Part shown: in pieces, positions 46,283 through 56,550 of the stretch
Numbering within the stretch: position 1 is the first letter of the stretch
Layout of the letters: every line of letters begins with the position of its first letter
From: Spongiihabitans sp963422685
Lineage (GTDB): Bacteria; Pseudomonadota; Gammaproteobacteria; Arenicellales; Poriferihabitantaceae
Direction: 5' to 3'
DNA: 64,000 bases
NCBI GenBank assembly: GCA_963422685.1
Contig: OY730442.1
Span: 2,836,424-2,900,423, forward strand
Notes under the pieces: model-generated
What the model was told of the DNA's origin: nothing
Databases searched by the model: none
What the model saw: the letters and a program-made list of their open reading frames with translations, nothing else
Program-made: the position numbers and the translations under genes

Positions 46283-47245
46283 CTAATCTGTTATATAAAT
46301 CTGGTTATTATCGTTCTCAACATTCCTTAAATGTGCTATGCGGTTTTGCGCTTCAATAAATATTCGGGCAATCTCAGGATATTTTGTCTTGATGCGATTT
46401 TCTAGCCGGGTAATCGTCCGTTCCACTTCTCCGGCAGAAATGTTGTCATGAAAATCCAGGCTGATGTTCAACAGCACATCTTCCGGCGCCATGTGCATGG
46501 TCAGAATTTCATTAATGCTGAGTATGTGAATTTCTTTACTGACGATACTGCGAATTCCCGATACCACTTCGCTGCTGGCCGCTTCACCAATGAGCAGGCC
46601 TTTGCTCTCGTATGCCAGCAGCATTGCGGTGCAGCTTAATATCACGCCGATGACGATGGATGCGATTGCGTCGTATATGGGCTGATCCAGCCACTGGGTC
46701 AGTAACAGACCGGCGAAAGCGGTGACAAGTCCCAGCATGGCTGCGCTGTCTTCAAACAAAACGGTGAAAACGGTGGGGTCCTTGCTCATCTGCATCGCTT
46801 TGAAATAACCCAGTTTCCCTTTGCGTCGGCGAAATTCCCTGAAAGCGATCACCCAGGCCAAGCCTTCGAAAACCATGGCCGCGCCCAGGACAATATAGTT
46901 GATATGAATATGGTGCACGGCTTCGGGGCTGTTTAACCTGGAAATTCCTTCGTAGAGCGACACCCCTGCCCCTATGGCAAATATCAAAATCGCTACTACA
47001 AATGTCCAAAAATACAGCTCCATTCCATATCCAAATGGATGTCGTTCATCCGCAGGCCTGGATGAGCGGTTCATACCCCATAACAGCAGGCCCTGGTTCC
47101 CAGTGTCTACGATGGAGTGAACGGCCTCGCTTAACATGGCTGAACTGCCGGTTATGGCCGTGGCAATCATTTTTGTAACGGCAATCAGTCCATTGCCGAG
47201 AAGGGCCGCTATAACGACCCATTTCGATCCGGATTTAGGTTTCAA
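46283..47245 (-). CDS. Cation diffusion facilitator family transporter
   Basis: A 320-residue proton-coupled metal efflux protein with six membrane helices and a C-terminal cytoplasmic dimerisation domain (from about residue 215). Helix two carries LSEAVHSIVDTGNQ and helix five FEDSAAMLGLVTA. The ED-S-A form of the second site resembles the ZnT9-like subgroup rather than FieF, so the metal may not be zinc. The gene stands alone on the minus strand. Confidence 0.88.
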   Translation of the reverse strand: MKPKSGSKWVVIAALLGNGLIAVTKMIATAITGSSAMLSEAVHSIVDTGNQGLLLWGMNRSSRPADERHPFGYGMELYFWTFVVAILIFAIGAGVSLYEGISRLNSPEAVHHIHINYIVLGAAMVFEGLAWVIAFREFRRRKGKLGYFKAMQMSKDPTVFTVLFEDSAAMLGLVTAFAGLLLTQWLDQPIYDAIASIVIGVILSCTAMLLAYESKGLLIGEAASSEVVSGIRSIVSKEIHILSINEILTMHMAPEDVLLNISLDFHDNISAGEVERTITRLENRIKTKYPEIARIFIEAQNRIAHLRNVENDNNQIYITD

Positions 47246-47437
47246 CTAGATGAGAGGATGGGGAATTTTGCATATTTTCGCTGTGGTTTATTTTCCAGTG
47301 AACGCTTGTCCGATGTCAAGAAATGAAAATTGCCTGCTGTGAAGCGCTATCATCTTATCTGACTGGTTCAACCAACCCGGAGCAAATCTAAGAGTTTGAC
47401 CGAATCATAAAAAACCATATCTGGACGCTGATTGCCG

Positions 47438-48356
<919 letters not shown>

Positions 48357-48385
48357 TTCACTGCAATGCTCGTGGGCAGCAATGA

Positions 48386-49543
48386 TTAATCCGATAAAAG
48401 ATAGCTGCCGACGCGTTCCGGCAGGATTTCTTTACCTGCAATCGCCATAACGATTTGACCGGGTCCGACCAGACGTTGTACCGAGTGCGACATCACTTTG
48501 CCGGAAATTCGCGATTTCAACGCCGTTCTGGCCGAGCCGGGGCTTTCCAGCGGATCGATAATTTCTGCAACGATCTCGCCTGATTGCACCCTATCCCCAC
48601 AGCGCTTTTTAAACACCACAATACCGGTGCGCGGGCTTTGGATGTAGATCTGCGCCTCTATGGCGGTTGCTGCACACTTTGGTTCGGGTACAGTGGTTTG
48701 TACGCCGTTTACGACATTTTGATTCACCAGAAACTGCATCAGATTTGCCGCATCGGACTCGGCAAATTCATCACTGACATCGGACATACCACGATATTCG
48801 ATGGTCGCCCCCATACATCCCGGAAGAATGGGAAAATCAGGAAATCTTTTGGCAATGCTGACCCAGGCCAGGCTGATGGTGCCATCAAAACACCGATTAT
48901 TGGTTGAATCAACCAAATGGATCTCGCATCCAAGCTGCGCACACAGCTCGTCGGCCAATTGGCCATGGCTGCCACTGCTGTACATATAAAGAACAGATTC
49001 GAGATCGCAGTGTAAATCCAGGCAAAAATCCGCATCCGCACACAGCGCCAGCAGCGATTTTCGATAGGCATCCCCTTCGCTGGCATCGGGCAGCTCGCTG
49101 ACCGCCTGTTTTAGTGCATCCCGAATCACCCGGTCATTATGGTTTTCATCGAAAGTTAAATGTGCTGCGATGAGGTCAGCTACTTCAGGTGCCAGGTGCG
49201 GATAATGTCGATTGTAATTTTTACCATTATTCAGGTCCAGGCGACCAGTCACACCGCCTTGTATTCTTTGTGCCATGCCAATCGGATTGGCCACCGGCAC
49301 AATCACAATTTCTCCGGTTATCCCGCCCTTTTCTGCGGCCATGTCCAAGCGCTTGCGCAAGTGATGGAGTACCAGCATTCCGGGAATTTCGTCGGCGTGC
49401 AAGGCGGTCTGGATATACACTTTGGGCCTCGCGCCCGGATCACCGTAACGGAAAACCGACAACTGTCGAGTCGTGCCGGGTGCCGGGGCTGGCAGGCAAA
49501 TTTCATGTTTTGCGAACTGCTTGGAAGGAATTTTATCTGCCAT
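48386..49543 (-). CDS. Succinylglutamate desuccinylase/aspartoacylase-family hydrolase
   Basis: A 385-residue zinc amidohydrolase of the M14-related AstE/ASPA group. The first metal motif is QTALHADEIPGMLVLHHL (H and E about residues 48-51) and the second metal His is in FCLDLHCDLESV (about 173-184). The C-terminal 100 residues (IYIQSPRTGIVVFKKRCGDR onward) form a biotinyl-like small domain seen in this subgroup. Substrate is unknown; relatives deacylate N-acyl amino acids. It lies 29 bases upstream of the broken RidA gene on the same strand and may have formed an operon with it. Confidence 0.85.
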   Translation of the reverse strand: MADKIPSKQFAKHEICLPAPAPGTTRQLSVFRYGDPGARPKVYIQTALHADEIPGMLVLHHLRKRLDMAAEKGGITGEIVIVPVANPIGMAQRIQGGVTGRLDLNNGKNYNRHYPHLAPEVADLIAAHLTFDENHNDRVIRDALKQAVSELPDASEGDAYRKSLLALCADADFCLDLHCDLESVLYMYSSGSHGQLADELCAQLGCEIHLVDSTNNRCFDGTISLAWVSIAKRFPDFPILPGCMGATIEYRGMSDVSDEFAESDAANLMQFLVNQNVVNGVQTTVPEPKCAATAIEAQIYIQSPRTGIVVFKKRCGDRVQSGEIVAEIIDPLESPGSARTALKSRISGKVMSHSVQRLVGPGQIVMAIAGKEILPERVGSYLLSD

Positions 49544-49673
49544 TTACGTGTTTGTGTTTATTGACCCGGAATCAGTTATTTATCGGCAAAGCATAACGTA
49601 CAATTGTAAAGTTGAATACCTGCGCTACGATTAATTGACTTTTTCCACGAACAATAGCCCCCATAGTCTGCTC

Positions 49674-50135
49674 ATGCCTAAGGTACTCATTGTCTCCAAT
49701 TGTCCTTCCGACAATACCCGTAAACTGCAAAAAGCAGTTGCCAGCGGCTGCCGCAACCAAGAACTTGAAGATATGGTGACAAGAGTAAAAATCCCCTGGG
49801 ATGCGGATGCGGATGATGTGCTTTGGTGCGACGGTATCATTATCGGCACCACCGAAAATTTTGGCTATATGAGCGGTGCAGTCAAGGATTTTCTGGAACG
49901 GATTTACTATCCCTGCCTGGAACGCACCGCAGGCAAGCCAGCGGCATTATTCGTTAAAGGCGGGCTGGATGGTCAGGGCGCGAAGACCAGCATGGAACGT
50001 ATTTTAACCGGGCTTAAATGGAAATTAATTCAGCCAACCCTGGTGTTAAAGGGTGATTTTCAGCCGTATTTTCTGAGCGAATGTGAGACGCTGGGGATTA
50101 CCATGGCGGCTGGACTTGAAGCGGGAATTTACTAG
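49674..50135 (+). CDS. Flavodoxin-fold NAD(P)H-dependent oxidoreductase-like protein
   Basis: A 153-residue flavodoxin/WrbA-type protein. I start at ATG 49674 (MPKVLIVSNCPSDNTRKLQK), where the phosphate loop SNCPSDNT binds FMN; an upstream TTG would only add a non-conserved tail. Further flavin contacts are GTTENFGYMSGAVKDFLERI (about 56-75) and KGGLDGQG. Electron donor and acceptor are not defined. Divergent from the desuccinylase-like gene. Confidence 0.75.
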   Translation: MPKVLIVSNCPSDNTRKLQKAVASGCRNQELEDMVTRVKIPWDADADDVLWCDGIIIGTTENFGYMSGAVKDFLERIYYPCLERTAGKPAALFVKGGLDGQGAKTSMERILTGLKWKLIQPTLVLKGDFQPYFLSECETLGITMAAGLEAGIY

Positions 50136-50181
50136 AAATTTACTATATAACTATCTGTAAAAAATGTAAAAATCACATCCA

Positions 50182-50290
50182 GGAGATGACCGAGCAGGAG
50201 GCGCTGGAAACCGCCGCGATAGACTCGCTGGTGAGTAAGGACTGGCAGCCGGCAAACTGGCGCTGCCGACCGTTGCGTTCGCCCCACCAC
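50182..50290 (+). repeat. 109-base inverted copy of part of the comM-like gene
   Basis: The plus strand here codes EMTEQEALETAAIDSLV and SKDWQPANWRCRP, identical to an internal part of the neighbouring minus-strand gene. Its reverse complement matches 51002-51110 in 107 of 109 bases, with both mismatches near the 3' end (around 50271-50274). It ends 16 bases before the stop codon of that gene. Either a real inverted duplication or a chimeric assembly. Confidence 0.93.
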
Positions 50291-50305
50291 GTTTTTCATG
50301 GCGGT

Positions 50306-51814
50306 TCAAATATCCAGGTTGCGATCCATGCAACGCATCTTGATTGCCGTGGATAAATGCGCCGTTGATATCCGGGACGCATTCTGCATATCCGCTATGG
50401 TTCTGGAAAGTTTCAATATTCGATGGTATGCCCGCGCGGACAGCGTGAATCGGGTCATGACTCTGTCCAGTAAATCGTATCCTTTTTGGTCGAGTTTGCA
50501 CAGGCGCTCTATTTCTGCGGTGGTCAAAAGACTGTTTAACTTGCCTTGCCGTTGGTGCTGCACCGCCCTGGCTGAGATGACGCGCTTTCTTATCTGTTCA
50601 CTGCTGTCTGTCTTATCTGCTTGCCGACGCAGGTCGCTATGGGGGATTCCTGGAACGTACAGTTGAATATCGATTCGATCCAGTAACGGCCCGGATAATT
50701 TTGACAGGTATTTTTTGACCTGGTCCGGGGTGCATTTACATTTCCCTGAACTATCCCCAAGATAACCACACCGGCACGGATTTGCGGCGGCCACAAAAAC
50801 GAATCGCGACATGAATCTGAGTTGAATCGCCGCTCGCGCTACATTGATGTGGCCGGATTCAAGCGGCTCTCTAAGCAACTCCAGCGACCTGCGATCAAAC
50901 TCGGTGAGTTCGTCTAAAAATAAAACACCGTTGTGCGCCCGGGAAATCTCGCCTGGTTTGGGAATGGCACCGCCCCCTACCAGTGCCGCGCCCGAGGCGC
51001 TGTGGTGGGGCGAACGAAATGGTCGGCAGCGCCAGTTTGCCGGCTGCCAGTCCTTACTCACCAGCGAGTCTATCGCGGCGGTTTCCAGCGCCTCCTGCTC
51101 GGTCATCTCCGGCATGATCCCGGGTAATCGACTGGCCAGCATGGTTTTTCCGGTGCCTGGCGAGCCCATCATCAGCATACTGTGCGCCCCGCTGGCCGCC
51201 ACTTCCAAGGCGAATTTGGCAAATGACTGACCGATAATGTCGGACATGTCTGGATATGCAACCTGGCCCGAGGGCTGGATGGGAGACAGCGCGGGGAATT
51301 CGGCGAGACCATTCAGGATACCACTCAGTTCCACCAGACTATCGACTCCAAAAACCTCGACATCCCTGACCAGGGCAGCCTGGGCCGCGCAGGAGGTCGG
51401 CAGCACCAGACAATCATCGGAACCCTTCAGCGAAAGTGCGGCAATTATGCTGCCGCCGATGTCACGTAAATCTCCGCTGAATGCCAATTCACCCAGAAAT
51501 ACTTTATTGGCCAATGCCGTTTTGGGAATTTGATCGGTCGCTGCGAGCACACCCAGTGCGATGGGCAAATCAAATCGGCCGCCTTCCTTGGGTAAATCGG
51601 CGGGCGCCAGATTCACAGAAATACGTTTATACGGGAACTCAAAGTTAGAATTGATTATTGCACTGCGAACCCGGTCCCGGCTCTCTTTGACTGCGGTTTC
51701 GGGTAGACCAACGATGGAAAAAGACGGCAGCCCGCGCGCCAGATGAACTTCAACGATGACTTCCGGGGCGGATGTGCCGACTTGGGCACGGCTGTTGACG
51801 ATGGCCAGTGACAT
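50306..51814 (-). CDS. comM: Mg-chelatase-like AAA+ protein ComM/YifB
   Basis: A 502-residue hexameric helicase-type AAA+ protein that in naturally transformable bacteria promotes branch migration of incoming DNA. N-terminal domain: EVHLARGLPSFSIVGLPETAVKESRDRVR. AAA+ core: MMGSPGTGKTMLA as Walker A (about residues 215-227), RPFRSPHHSASGAALVGGG and FLDELTEFDR as Walker B (about 299-308). The C-terminal zinc-type Cys cluster CRCGYLGD...CKCTP is present (about 351-368). Intact and of normal length, although part of it is duplicated just downstream. Confidence 0.94.
   Translation of the reverse strand: MSLAIVNSRAQVGTSAPEVIVEVHLARGLPSFSIVGLPETAVKESRDRVRSAIINSNFEFPYKRISVNLAPADLPKEGGRFDLPIALGVLAATDQIPKTALANKVFLGELAFSGDLRDIGGSIIAALSLKGSDDCLVLPTSCAAQAALVRDVEVFGVDSLVELSGILNGLAEFPALSPIQPSGQVAYPDMSDIIGQSFAKFALEVAASGAHSMLMMGSPGTGKTMLASRLPGIMPEMTEQEALETAAIDSLVSKDWQPANWRCRPFRSPHHSASGAALVGGGAIPKPGEISRAHNGVLFLDELTEFDRRSLELLREPLESGHINVARAAIQLRFMSRFVFVAAANPCRCGYLGDSSGKCKCTPDQVKKYLSKLSGPLLDRIDIQLYVPGIPHSDLRRQADKTDSSEQIRKRVISARAVQHQRQGKLNSLLTTAEIERLCKLDQKGYDLLDRVMTRFTLSARAYHRILKLSRTIADMQNASRISTAHLSTAIKMRCMDRNLDI
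51002..51110 (-). repeat. Source arm of the 109-base inverted duplication
   Basis: Internal coding segment of the comM-like gene whose inverted copy lies at 50182-50290. The two arms are 711 bases apart and could form a large hairpin. Confidence 0.93.
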
Positions 51815-51895
51815 CCCTGTCTCCCTGATGGTTATAATTTATAAATCATGGTCGTGGGTCAATCACTGCAAGCCAGTTGACTGACAGATTTGGGG

Positions 51896-52120
51896 TCAAC
51901 GACTTAATTTGTCCTCAATATCCTTGAGCTGCTTTTCCAGTTCGCTGACACGCTGTCTGGTGCGGTTTAGAATTTTTTCCTGAATATCCATCTGTTCTCT
52001 GGTGACCAGGTTCATCTTTTCAAAATTACTTTTTACCACCGCATCGATATTACTCTTGACCTCAGCGGCCAGCTCTGGCGGCAGCACTGACTGAACCGCC
52101 TGGCGAATTTTATCTAACAT
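51896..52120 (-). CDS. ubiK: Ubiquinone biosynthesis accessory factor UbiK
   Basis: A 74-residue protein of the BMFP/YqiC family that assists aerobic ubiquinone synthesis with UbiJ. It starts MLDKIRQAVQSVLPPEL and ends with a coiled coil EKILNRTRQRVSELEKQLKDIE (about residues 47-68). It begins one base after the surA stop, suggesting cotranscription with surA. Confidence 0.85.
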   Translation of the reverse strand: MLDKIRQAVQSVLPPELAAEVKSNIDAVVKSNFEKMNLVTREQMDIQEKILNRTRQRVSELEKQLKDIEDKLSR

Positions 52121-52121
52121 T

Positions 52122-53396
52122 TCAATTTTCTATGAATTCAATATAAGCACTTTCCCGCAATTGATTAAACCAGCTTTTATAAAGGTTTGCGGCCTTGCGT
52201 TTATAAATTTCCTGCCTGGCGGCGTTGCGAACCAGATCATTGCTGATGTCCTTTTCCCGGCGCTCCAGAACTTCAACCAGATGAAAGCCAAATCTCGATT
52301 GAACGGGTTCGCTTAGCGTATTTAATGGTAAATCCAGGGCTGCTTTTTCTAATTCGGGCGCTACATCGCCAGGGCTGATCCAGCCCATGTTGCCGCCGGC
52401 CGGTGCGGTTAGCCGGTCATCAGAATGCAGCCGGGCAAATTGTGCAAAATCACCGCCAGCGCGAACTTTATCTGCAATGTCCTGCATGAATGCAATGACC
52501 TCCTGGCTGGTCATATTGTGGCGCAGCGGTTGCAGCAAAATATGTCGAACCAGTTGCTGGGTCACAATTTGCACCTCGCCCTGTTTGGAATGCAGCTTGA
52601 TGATATGAAATCCATTGGCACTGTGCAAAATATCAGTGACGCCGCCGATTGGCGTATCACGCAATGCGCCCAGGAACAGCTCGGGCAGTTGATCCTCTTT
52701 TCGCCAGCCTAAATACCCGCCATTTTCTTTGTTCCCATCAGAAAAATTTTCTACGCTTGCGGCGAAATCATGCCCCAGTTGTAATCGTTGATGAATATGC
52801 TGCATGTTTTCCAGTTCGCTGGCAGTTTCAGATTCGCTTTTTCCTGAAGTGAATATGTACAGGTGGGATATTTCGTAGGACTTGTCCGTTGCATAGATTT
52901 CCTTATGCGCCTGCAAATGATAATCGATTTCCTGTTCACTCACCGTGACCCGGCTATTGACGGACATATCGACAACCCGCTGAATCAACGCCTGCTCTTC
53001 GATGCTGCGAATAGACTGGCCTGGAGAAACTCCCTGAGCGGCCAGATCATCTATCAACTGCTGCGCGGTCAAATTATTTTGCTGCGCTATGTCAGACAGG
53101 ATGTTTTCGATTTCTGCTCTGCTCACGGTAATGCCATTTGCATACGCCGCCTGCACCTGAATGCGTTCGTCAATCAATAATCCAAGCAGGTTCTCATCGA
53201 TATCTTCGGGTATTTCACCGACCGCTTGATTGACCTGTAATTGCTGTCTGCGATAGCGGGTTTCGTATTCAGACCGAGTGATGGCTTCGCTATTGACAAT
53301 CGCGATGACCTGATCCAGATCAATCGTATTGGCCTGATTCATGGATGGAAACAGTATGATCAGAAAAGGCGCAATAATTGATTTTATAAATTTCAT
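52122..53396 (-). CDS. surA: Periplasmic chaperone and peptidyl-prolyl isomerase SurA
   Basis: Folds outer-membrane proteins such as LptD. The 424-residue protein has a signal peptide (MKFIKSIIAPFLIILFPSMNQA), the N-terminal chaperone region (LDQVIAIVNSEAITRSEYE onward) and two parvulin domains: YEISHLYIFTSGKS...GGYLGWRKEDQLPELF (about 168-268) and VRHILLQPLRHN...GGNMGWISPGDVAPELEKA (about 280-385). It lies ten bases after lptD, the classical lptD-surA pair. Confidence 0.96.
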   Translation of the reverse strand: MKFIKSIIAPFLIILFPSMNQANTIDLDQVIAIVNSEAITRSEYETRYRRQQLQVNQAVGEIPEDIDENLLGLLIDERIQVQAAYANGITVSRAEIENILSDIAQQNNLTAQQLIDDLAAQGVSPGQSIRSIEEQALIQRVVDMSVNSRVTVSEQEIDYHLQAHKEIYATDKSYEISHLYIFTSGKSESETASELENMQHIHQRLQLGHDFAASVENFSDGNKENGGYLGWRKEDQLPELFLGALRDTPIGGVTDILHSANGFHIIKLHSKQGEVQIVTQQLVRHILLQPLRHNMTSQEVIAFMQDIADKVRAGGDFAQFARLHSDDRLTAPAGGNMGWISPGDVAPELEKAALDLPLNTLSEPVQSRFGFHLVEVLERREKDISNDLVRNAARQEIYKRKAANLYKSWFNQLRESAYIEFIEN

Positions 53397-53405
53397 AACT
53401 TCATT

Positions 53406-55748
53406 CTAGTGCTTTCTTCCGCGTATTCTGCCAAGGCCATCCAATTGAAACGTGGCCAAAAATCTGTTCTTGTAGACACCGTGACCATCCAAATAGCGTT
53501 GTGAACCGATGCTGATGGCCCAGCAACATCCGTCGTAGGTCACACCAACCAGCGATGATCGGGCCTGGTTATCCTTCATCGAATAATCAGCCCCGGCTTC
53601 AAGCTGCCATCTCGATGCAATCGGCGTTTCAAATTTGATATTTATTTGTTTGCTTGAATTTCTGGTTTCGGTATAGGCGATCGAAGCATTTCTGCGATTA
53701 CTATGATAATAGTCGGCGGAGAGCTGTACAAATTCCAGTTCATGGGATGTACTGCCCCGCCGGGCAAATCCGCGTACATTCCAGTCATCATTCAAACTCG
53801 TGGTAATTTCCGCCAAAAAATCCGATTTGTTTTCGGTTTCTGCCGGCGAATCGGGTTCTAGCCCGACTTTACGGTCCTTGAAGTAAAACACCTGCCCGAA
53901 ACTGAGTTTCAGCCTTTGTTTTCCTGACTGCTCATCAATTATGCGGCTGGTCAGACCAACCGAAAGCTGCTCGGTATCGCCGACCCGGTCGCCGCCAAAA
54001 AATCGGTTTTCCCGGAAAAAATAACTGAAACTACTCCCACTGCCGGCGCCAGTATCAAAGTCAGGAAACATTTCCTGCTCAGGTTTATCTGGAATGTTGA
54101 CATAAAATAACCTCGGCTCTAGGGTTTGTAAAAAAGCCTTTTCGCCGAGCCTGATGTTACGTTCGAAAAATAATCCGTTGTCCACTGTCACAGATGGCAC
54201 GGAAACCGAAGGTGAACTATCTGGATACTCAGGATTCTCCAGTGCGTAGCGGATAGTATGTACTGCAATCGTTGGTTTGACATATCCATAGATTCGCCTC
54301 AGGGGCAAACTTAAATAGGGTTTCACCCGCAACCGGGTGCCAGAAACCCGCTCACTGGCATCGTGGGAAAAATCGACAAACCCGGACTCGGCGCCGAATG
54401 TGAAACGGCCCAGGTACTGATCCTTTAAATCCAGGGACAATTCAGGTGTTTTTTCGTAAGGCCGATCACGCAAAGAGGCGTCAGGGTTGACTATTTCGAA
54501 CGCTGAAATTTTCGCACCAAAATTTATATTATCGCCGCGAAAATTCAAATTCCCGCGCTGTGGCACATAGCGGGCTGACAGCACGTCAACATCGCTGGAA
54601 AAATCTCTTAAATACTCGGTGTCCGACACAGTTTGCAAATCGATATCCGCATCCCAGCGATTATTAAAATAGTGGCGGTGATCGAGACTGAAAGCATGGC
54701 GGTCATCTTCGAAGATATTATCCGATGGCAGAAATTCGCCCTTCATCTCGCCGCGGGAATGCGGCGTCAGATACCGGTATTCACCAAAAATCTGTACTCC
54801 CCGGCGACTCAAAATTCTCGGAATGATGGTGGCGTCATGATTCCCAGCGATGTTTATATAGTATGGCGTTTCAATAATGGTGCCGGAGATACCCTCAAAA
54901 CCAATTGTCGGAAATAGAAACCCGGTTTTGCGTTCATCGTTAATTGGAAATGAAACCGTGGGAAAGTAAAAAATCGGTACATTTTTGAATTTTATCTTCA
55001 TCGACTTCGCAGTACCGATTCCCGTGGCATGGTCCAACTCTATCTGCTTTGCATCCAGTAGTACGTCGCTGTTGCCTTCTTCGCAGGAGGTCACGGTGGC
55101 ATCGTGCAGCAATTCATAATCAGCGCCCGCAAAATCCACACTTCGAGCGGTCGCTCTGGTGCGAACATAGGTCTGCTTTGCCGCAACGGGTCTGGTATCG
55201 GGTATTTGAATGCTGCGGTTTCGAAATGGTGACAATATTGAATAGGTTTCGACAAAGCCATGGTGCCGACGCGCAGTTTTATACGGCGATTTATCGGCAA
55301 TTTTCATGCGGGCCTGTTCCGCCGTGCCGATAAATGTATGCGCTTCCATGTCAAGCACGTCGGCCCGCACTTCGTCCCCGCCGGCCGTATAAAGTATGAC
55401 ATTACCTGCGGCCGCTACCTGGTTTGACGTCTTGTCATAGGTGATTTCATCGGCATAAACGCCCCGTTTTCCCTGTACCACCCGGGCATTACCCGTCAGC
55501 TTTATCAGGTCTTCCCCTGCGGTGGCGATTTCATCCGCTTCCATATTGGTCAGCAGTTCGCTTTGCTCACCCCGAGGCCCCTGTTTTAGCGCCAACGGAA
55601 TATCTATAATGCCTGGATTACAAGCATCGACTCCGGCAAATCCAATATCCCCGCCATTGGTTTGTGCGTTCACGCTGGCTATGGGCGCTGCAGTCAGCAC
55701 CACGGTCAAACAGACCAGAAAGCCGTTTCTCACGTCATGGGGCAGCAT
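53406..55748 (-). CDS. lptD: LPS-assembly protein LptD
   Basis: Outer-membrane translocon that inserts lipopolysaccharide. ATG 55748 gives a good signal peptide (MLPHDVRNGFLVCLTVVLTA); a TTG at 55784 is an alternative. The N-terminal OstA/LptA-like domain (TNMEADEIATAGEDLIKLTG, EITYDKTSNQVAAAGNV) is followed by a large beta barrel. Cysteines match the family's disulfide pattern: one in VDACNPG, one in VTSCEEG and the pair in DGCCW near the end. About 780 residues, as expected. Confidence 0.96.
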   Translation of the reverse strand: MLPHDVRNGFLVCLTVVLTAAPIASVNAQTNGGDIGFAGVDACNPGIIDIPLALKQGPRGEQSELLTNMEADEIATAGEDLIKLTGNARVVQGKRGVYADEITYDKTSNQVAAAGNVILYTAGGDEVRADVLDMEAHTFIGTAEQARMKIADKSPYKTARRHHGFVETYSILSPFRNRSIQIPDTRPVAAKQTYVRTRATARSVDFAGADYELLHDATVTSCEEGNSDVLLDAKQIELDHATGIGTAKSMKIKFKNVPIFYFPTVSFPINDERKTGFLFPTIGFEGISGTIIETPYYINIAGNHDATIIPRILSRRGVQIFGEYRYLTPHSRGEMKGEFLPSDNIFEDDRHAFSLDHRHYFNNRWDADIDLQTVSDTEYLRDFSSDVDVLSARYVPQRGNLNFRGDNINFGAKISAFEIVNPDASLRDRPYEKTPELSLDLKDQYLGRFTFGAESGFVDFSHDASERVSGTRLRVKPYLSLPLRRIYGYVKPTIAVHTIRYALENPEYPDSSPSVSVPSVTVDNGLFFERNIRLGEKAFLQTLEPRLFYVNIPDKPEQEMFPDFDTGAGSGSSFSYFFRENRFFGGDRVGDTEQLSVGLTSRIIDEQSGKQRLKLSFGQVFYFKDRKVGLEPDSPAETENKSDFLAEITTSLNDDWNVRGFARRGSTSHELEFVQLSADYYHSNRRNASIAYTETRNSSKQINIKFETPIASRWQLEAGADYSMKDNQARSSLVGVTYDGCCWAISIGSQRYLDGHGVYKNRFLATFQLDGLGRIRGRKH

Positions 55749-55881
55749 TTTCGATATAATTTTGGAATTCCGCGGCGGGTGCAATCAAGCGCAGATTATA
55801 GAGTTTCGGCGGTTTATAATCCAACCGATTCCGATTAACCGATCGGCAACAACAAAATATATATTTAATAATGGCAGTGAC

Positions 55882-56550
55882 GTGGAAGCCATGATTCTGG
55901 CGGCGGGCCGGGGAGAACGGCTGCGACCGCTCACTGATTCGGTTCCAAAACCGCTGGTTCGGGTTGGGCAACAAACCCTGATTGAACGCCATCTGCAAAA
56001 GCTGTCCTGTCAGAACTTCAATCACATTGTTATAAATGTATCTTATCTTGCTGAAAAAATTATAGATTATCTCGGAGACGGCAGTAGATTCAATACGAAA
56101 ATCAGTTATTCTATCGAGCCGGATGGCGCATTGGGCAGCGCTGGCGGAATTGTAAATGCGCTGGATTTGCTGGAGCAGGATCGCTTTGTTGTGCTCAATG
56201 GCGACATTTTGACCGATTACAATTTTTCGAATCTGCAATTATCGGAATCCTGCAAGGCCCACCTTGTGCTGGTGCCGAATCCTGCTCACAACGTTCATGG
56301 AGACTACAATCTTGTCGATGGGATGGTACGGCATTGCGAAAACGATCCGGTGTGCGACTATACTTTCGCCGGCATCGGTTTGTATCACCGGGAATTATTT
56401 GCAGGTCCCGGGCTAAAGGCACGGGAACTGGCCAATACTTTTAGCCGTCCGGTGCGCCACCGCGAAGTTTCGGGCGAAGTACACCGGGGTTTATGGATCG
56501 ATGTGGGAAACCGGGAAAGACTGGCGCAGGCCTTAAGCGCAATGCTCTAA
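55882..56550 (+). CDS. murU: Nucleotidyltransferase, MurU-like
   Basis: A 222-residue sugar-phosphate nucleotidyltransferase. It starts EAMILAAGRGERLRPLTDSV with the signature loop and Lys in PKPLVRVG, then GALGSAGGIVNAL and VVLNGDILTDYNF with the metal Asp. In pseudomonads MurU makes UDP-MurNAc in cell-wall recycling and is paired with the kinase AmgK next to lptD. Here amgK is missing and the gene is directly divergent from lptD. I choose GTG 55882; ATG 55891 is three codons downstream. The stop overlaps the convergent lipB by four bases. Confidence 0.83.
   Translation: MEAMILAAGRGERLRPLTDSVPKPLVRVGQQTLIERHLQKLSCQNFNHIVINVSYLAEKIIDYLGDGSRFNTKISYSIEPDGALGSAGGIVNALDLLEQDRFVVLNGDILTDYNFSNLQLSESCKAHLVLVPNPAHNVHGDYNLVDGMVRHCENDPVCDYTFAGIGLYHRELFAGPGLKARELANTFSRPVRHREVSGEVHRGLWIDVGNRERLAQALSAML

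Noticed and set aside
55522..55881. Longer N-terminus for the MurU-like protein
   Set aside because: It is antisense to lptD; the nucleotidyltransferase signature begins right after GTG 55882.
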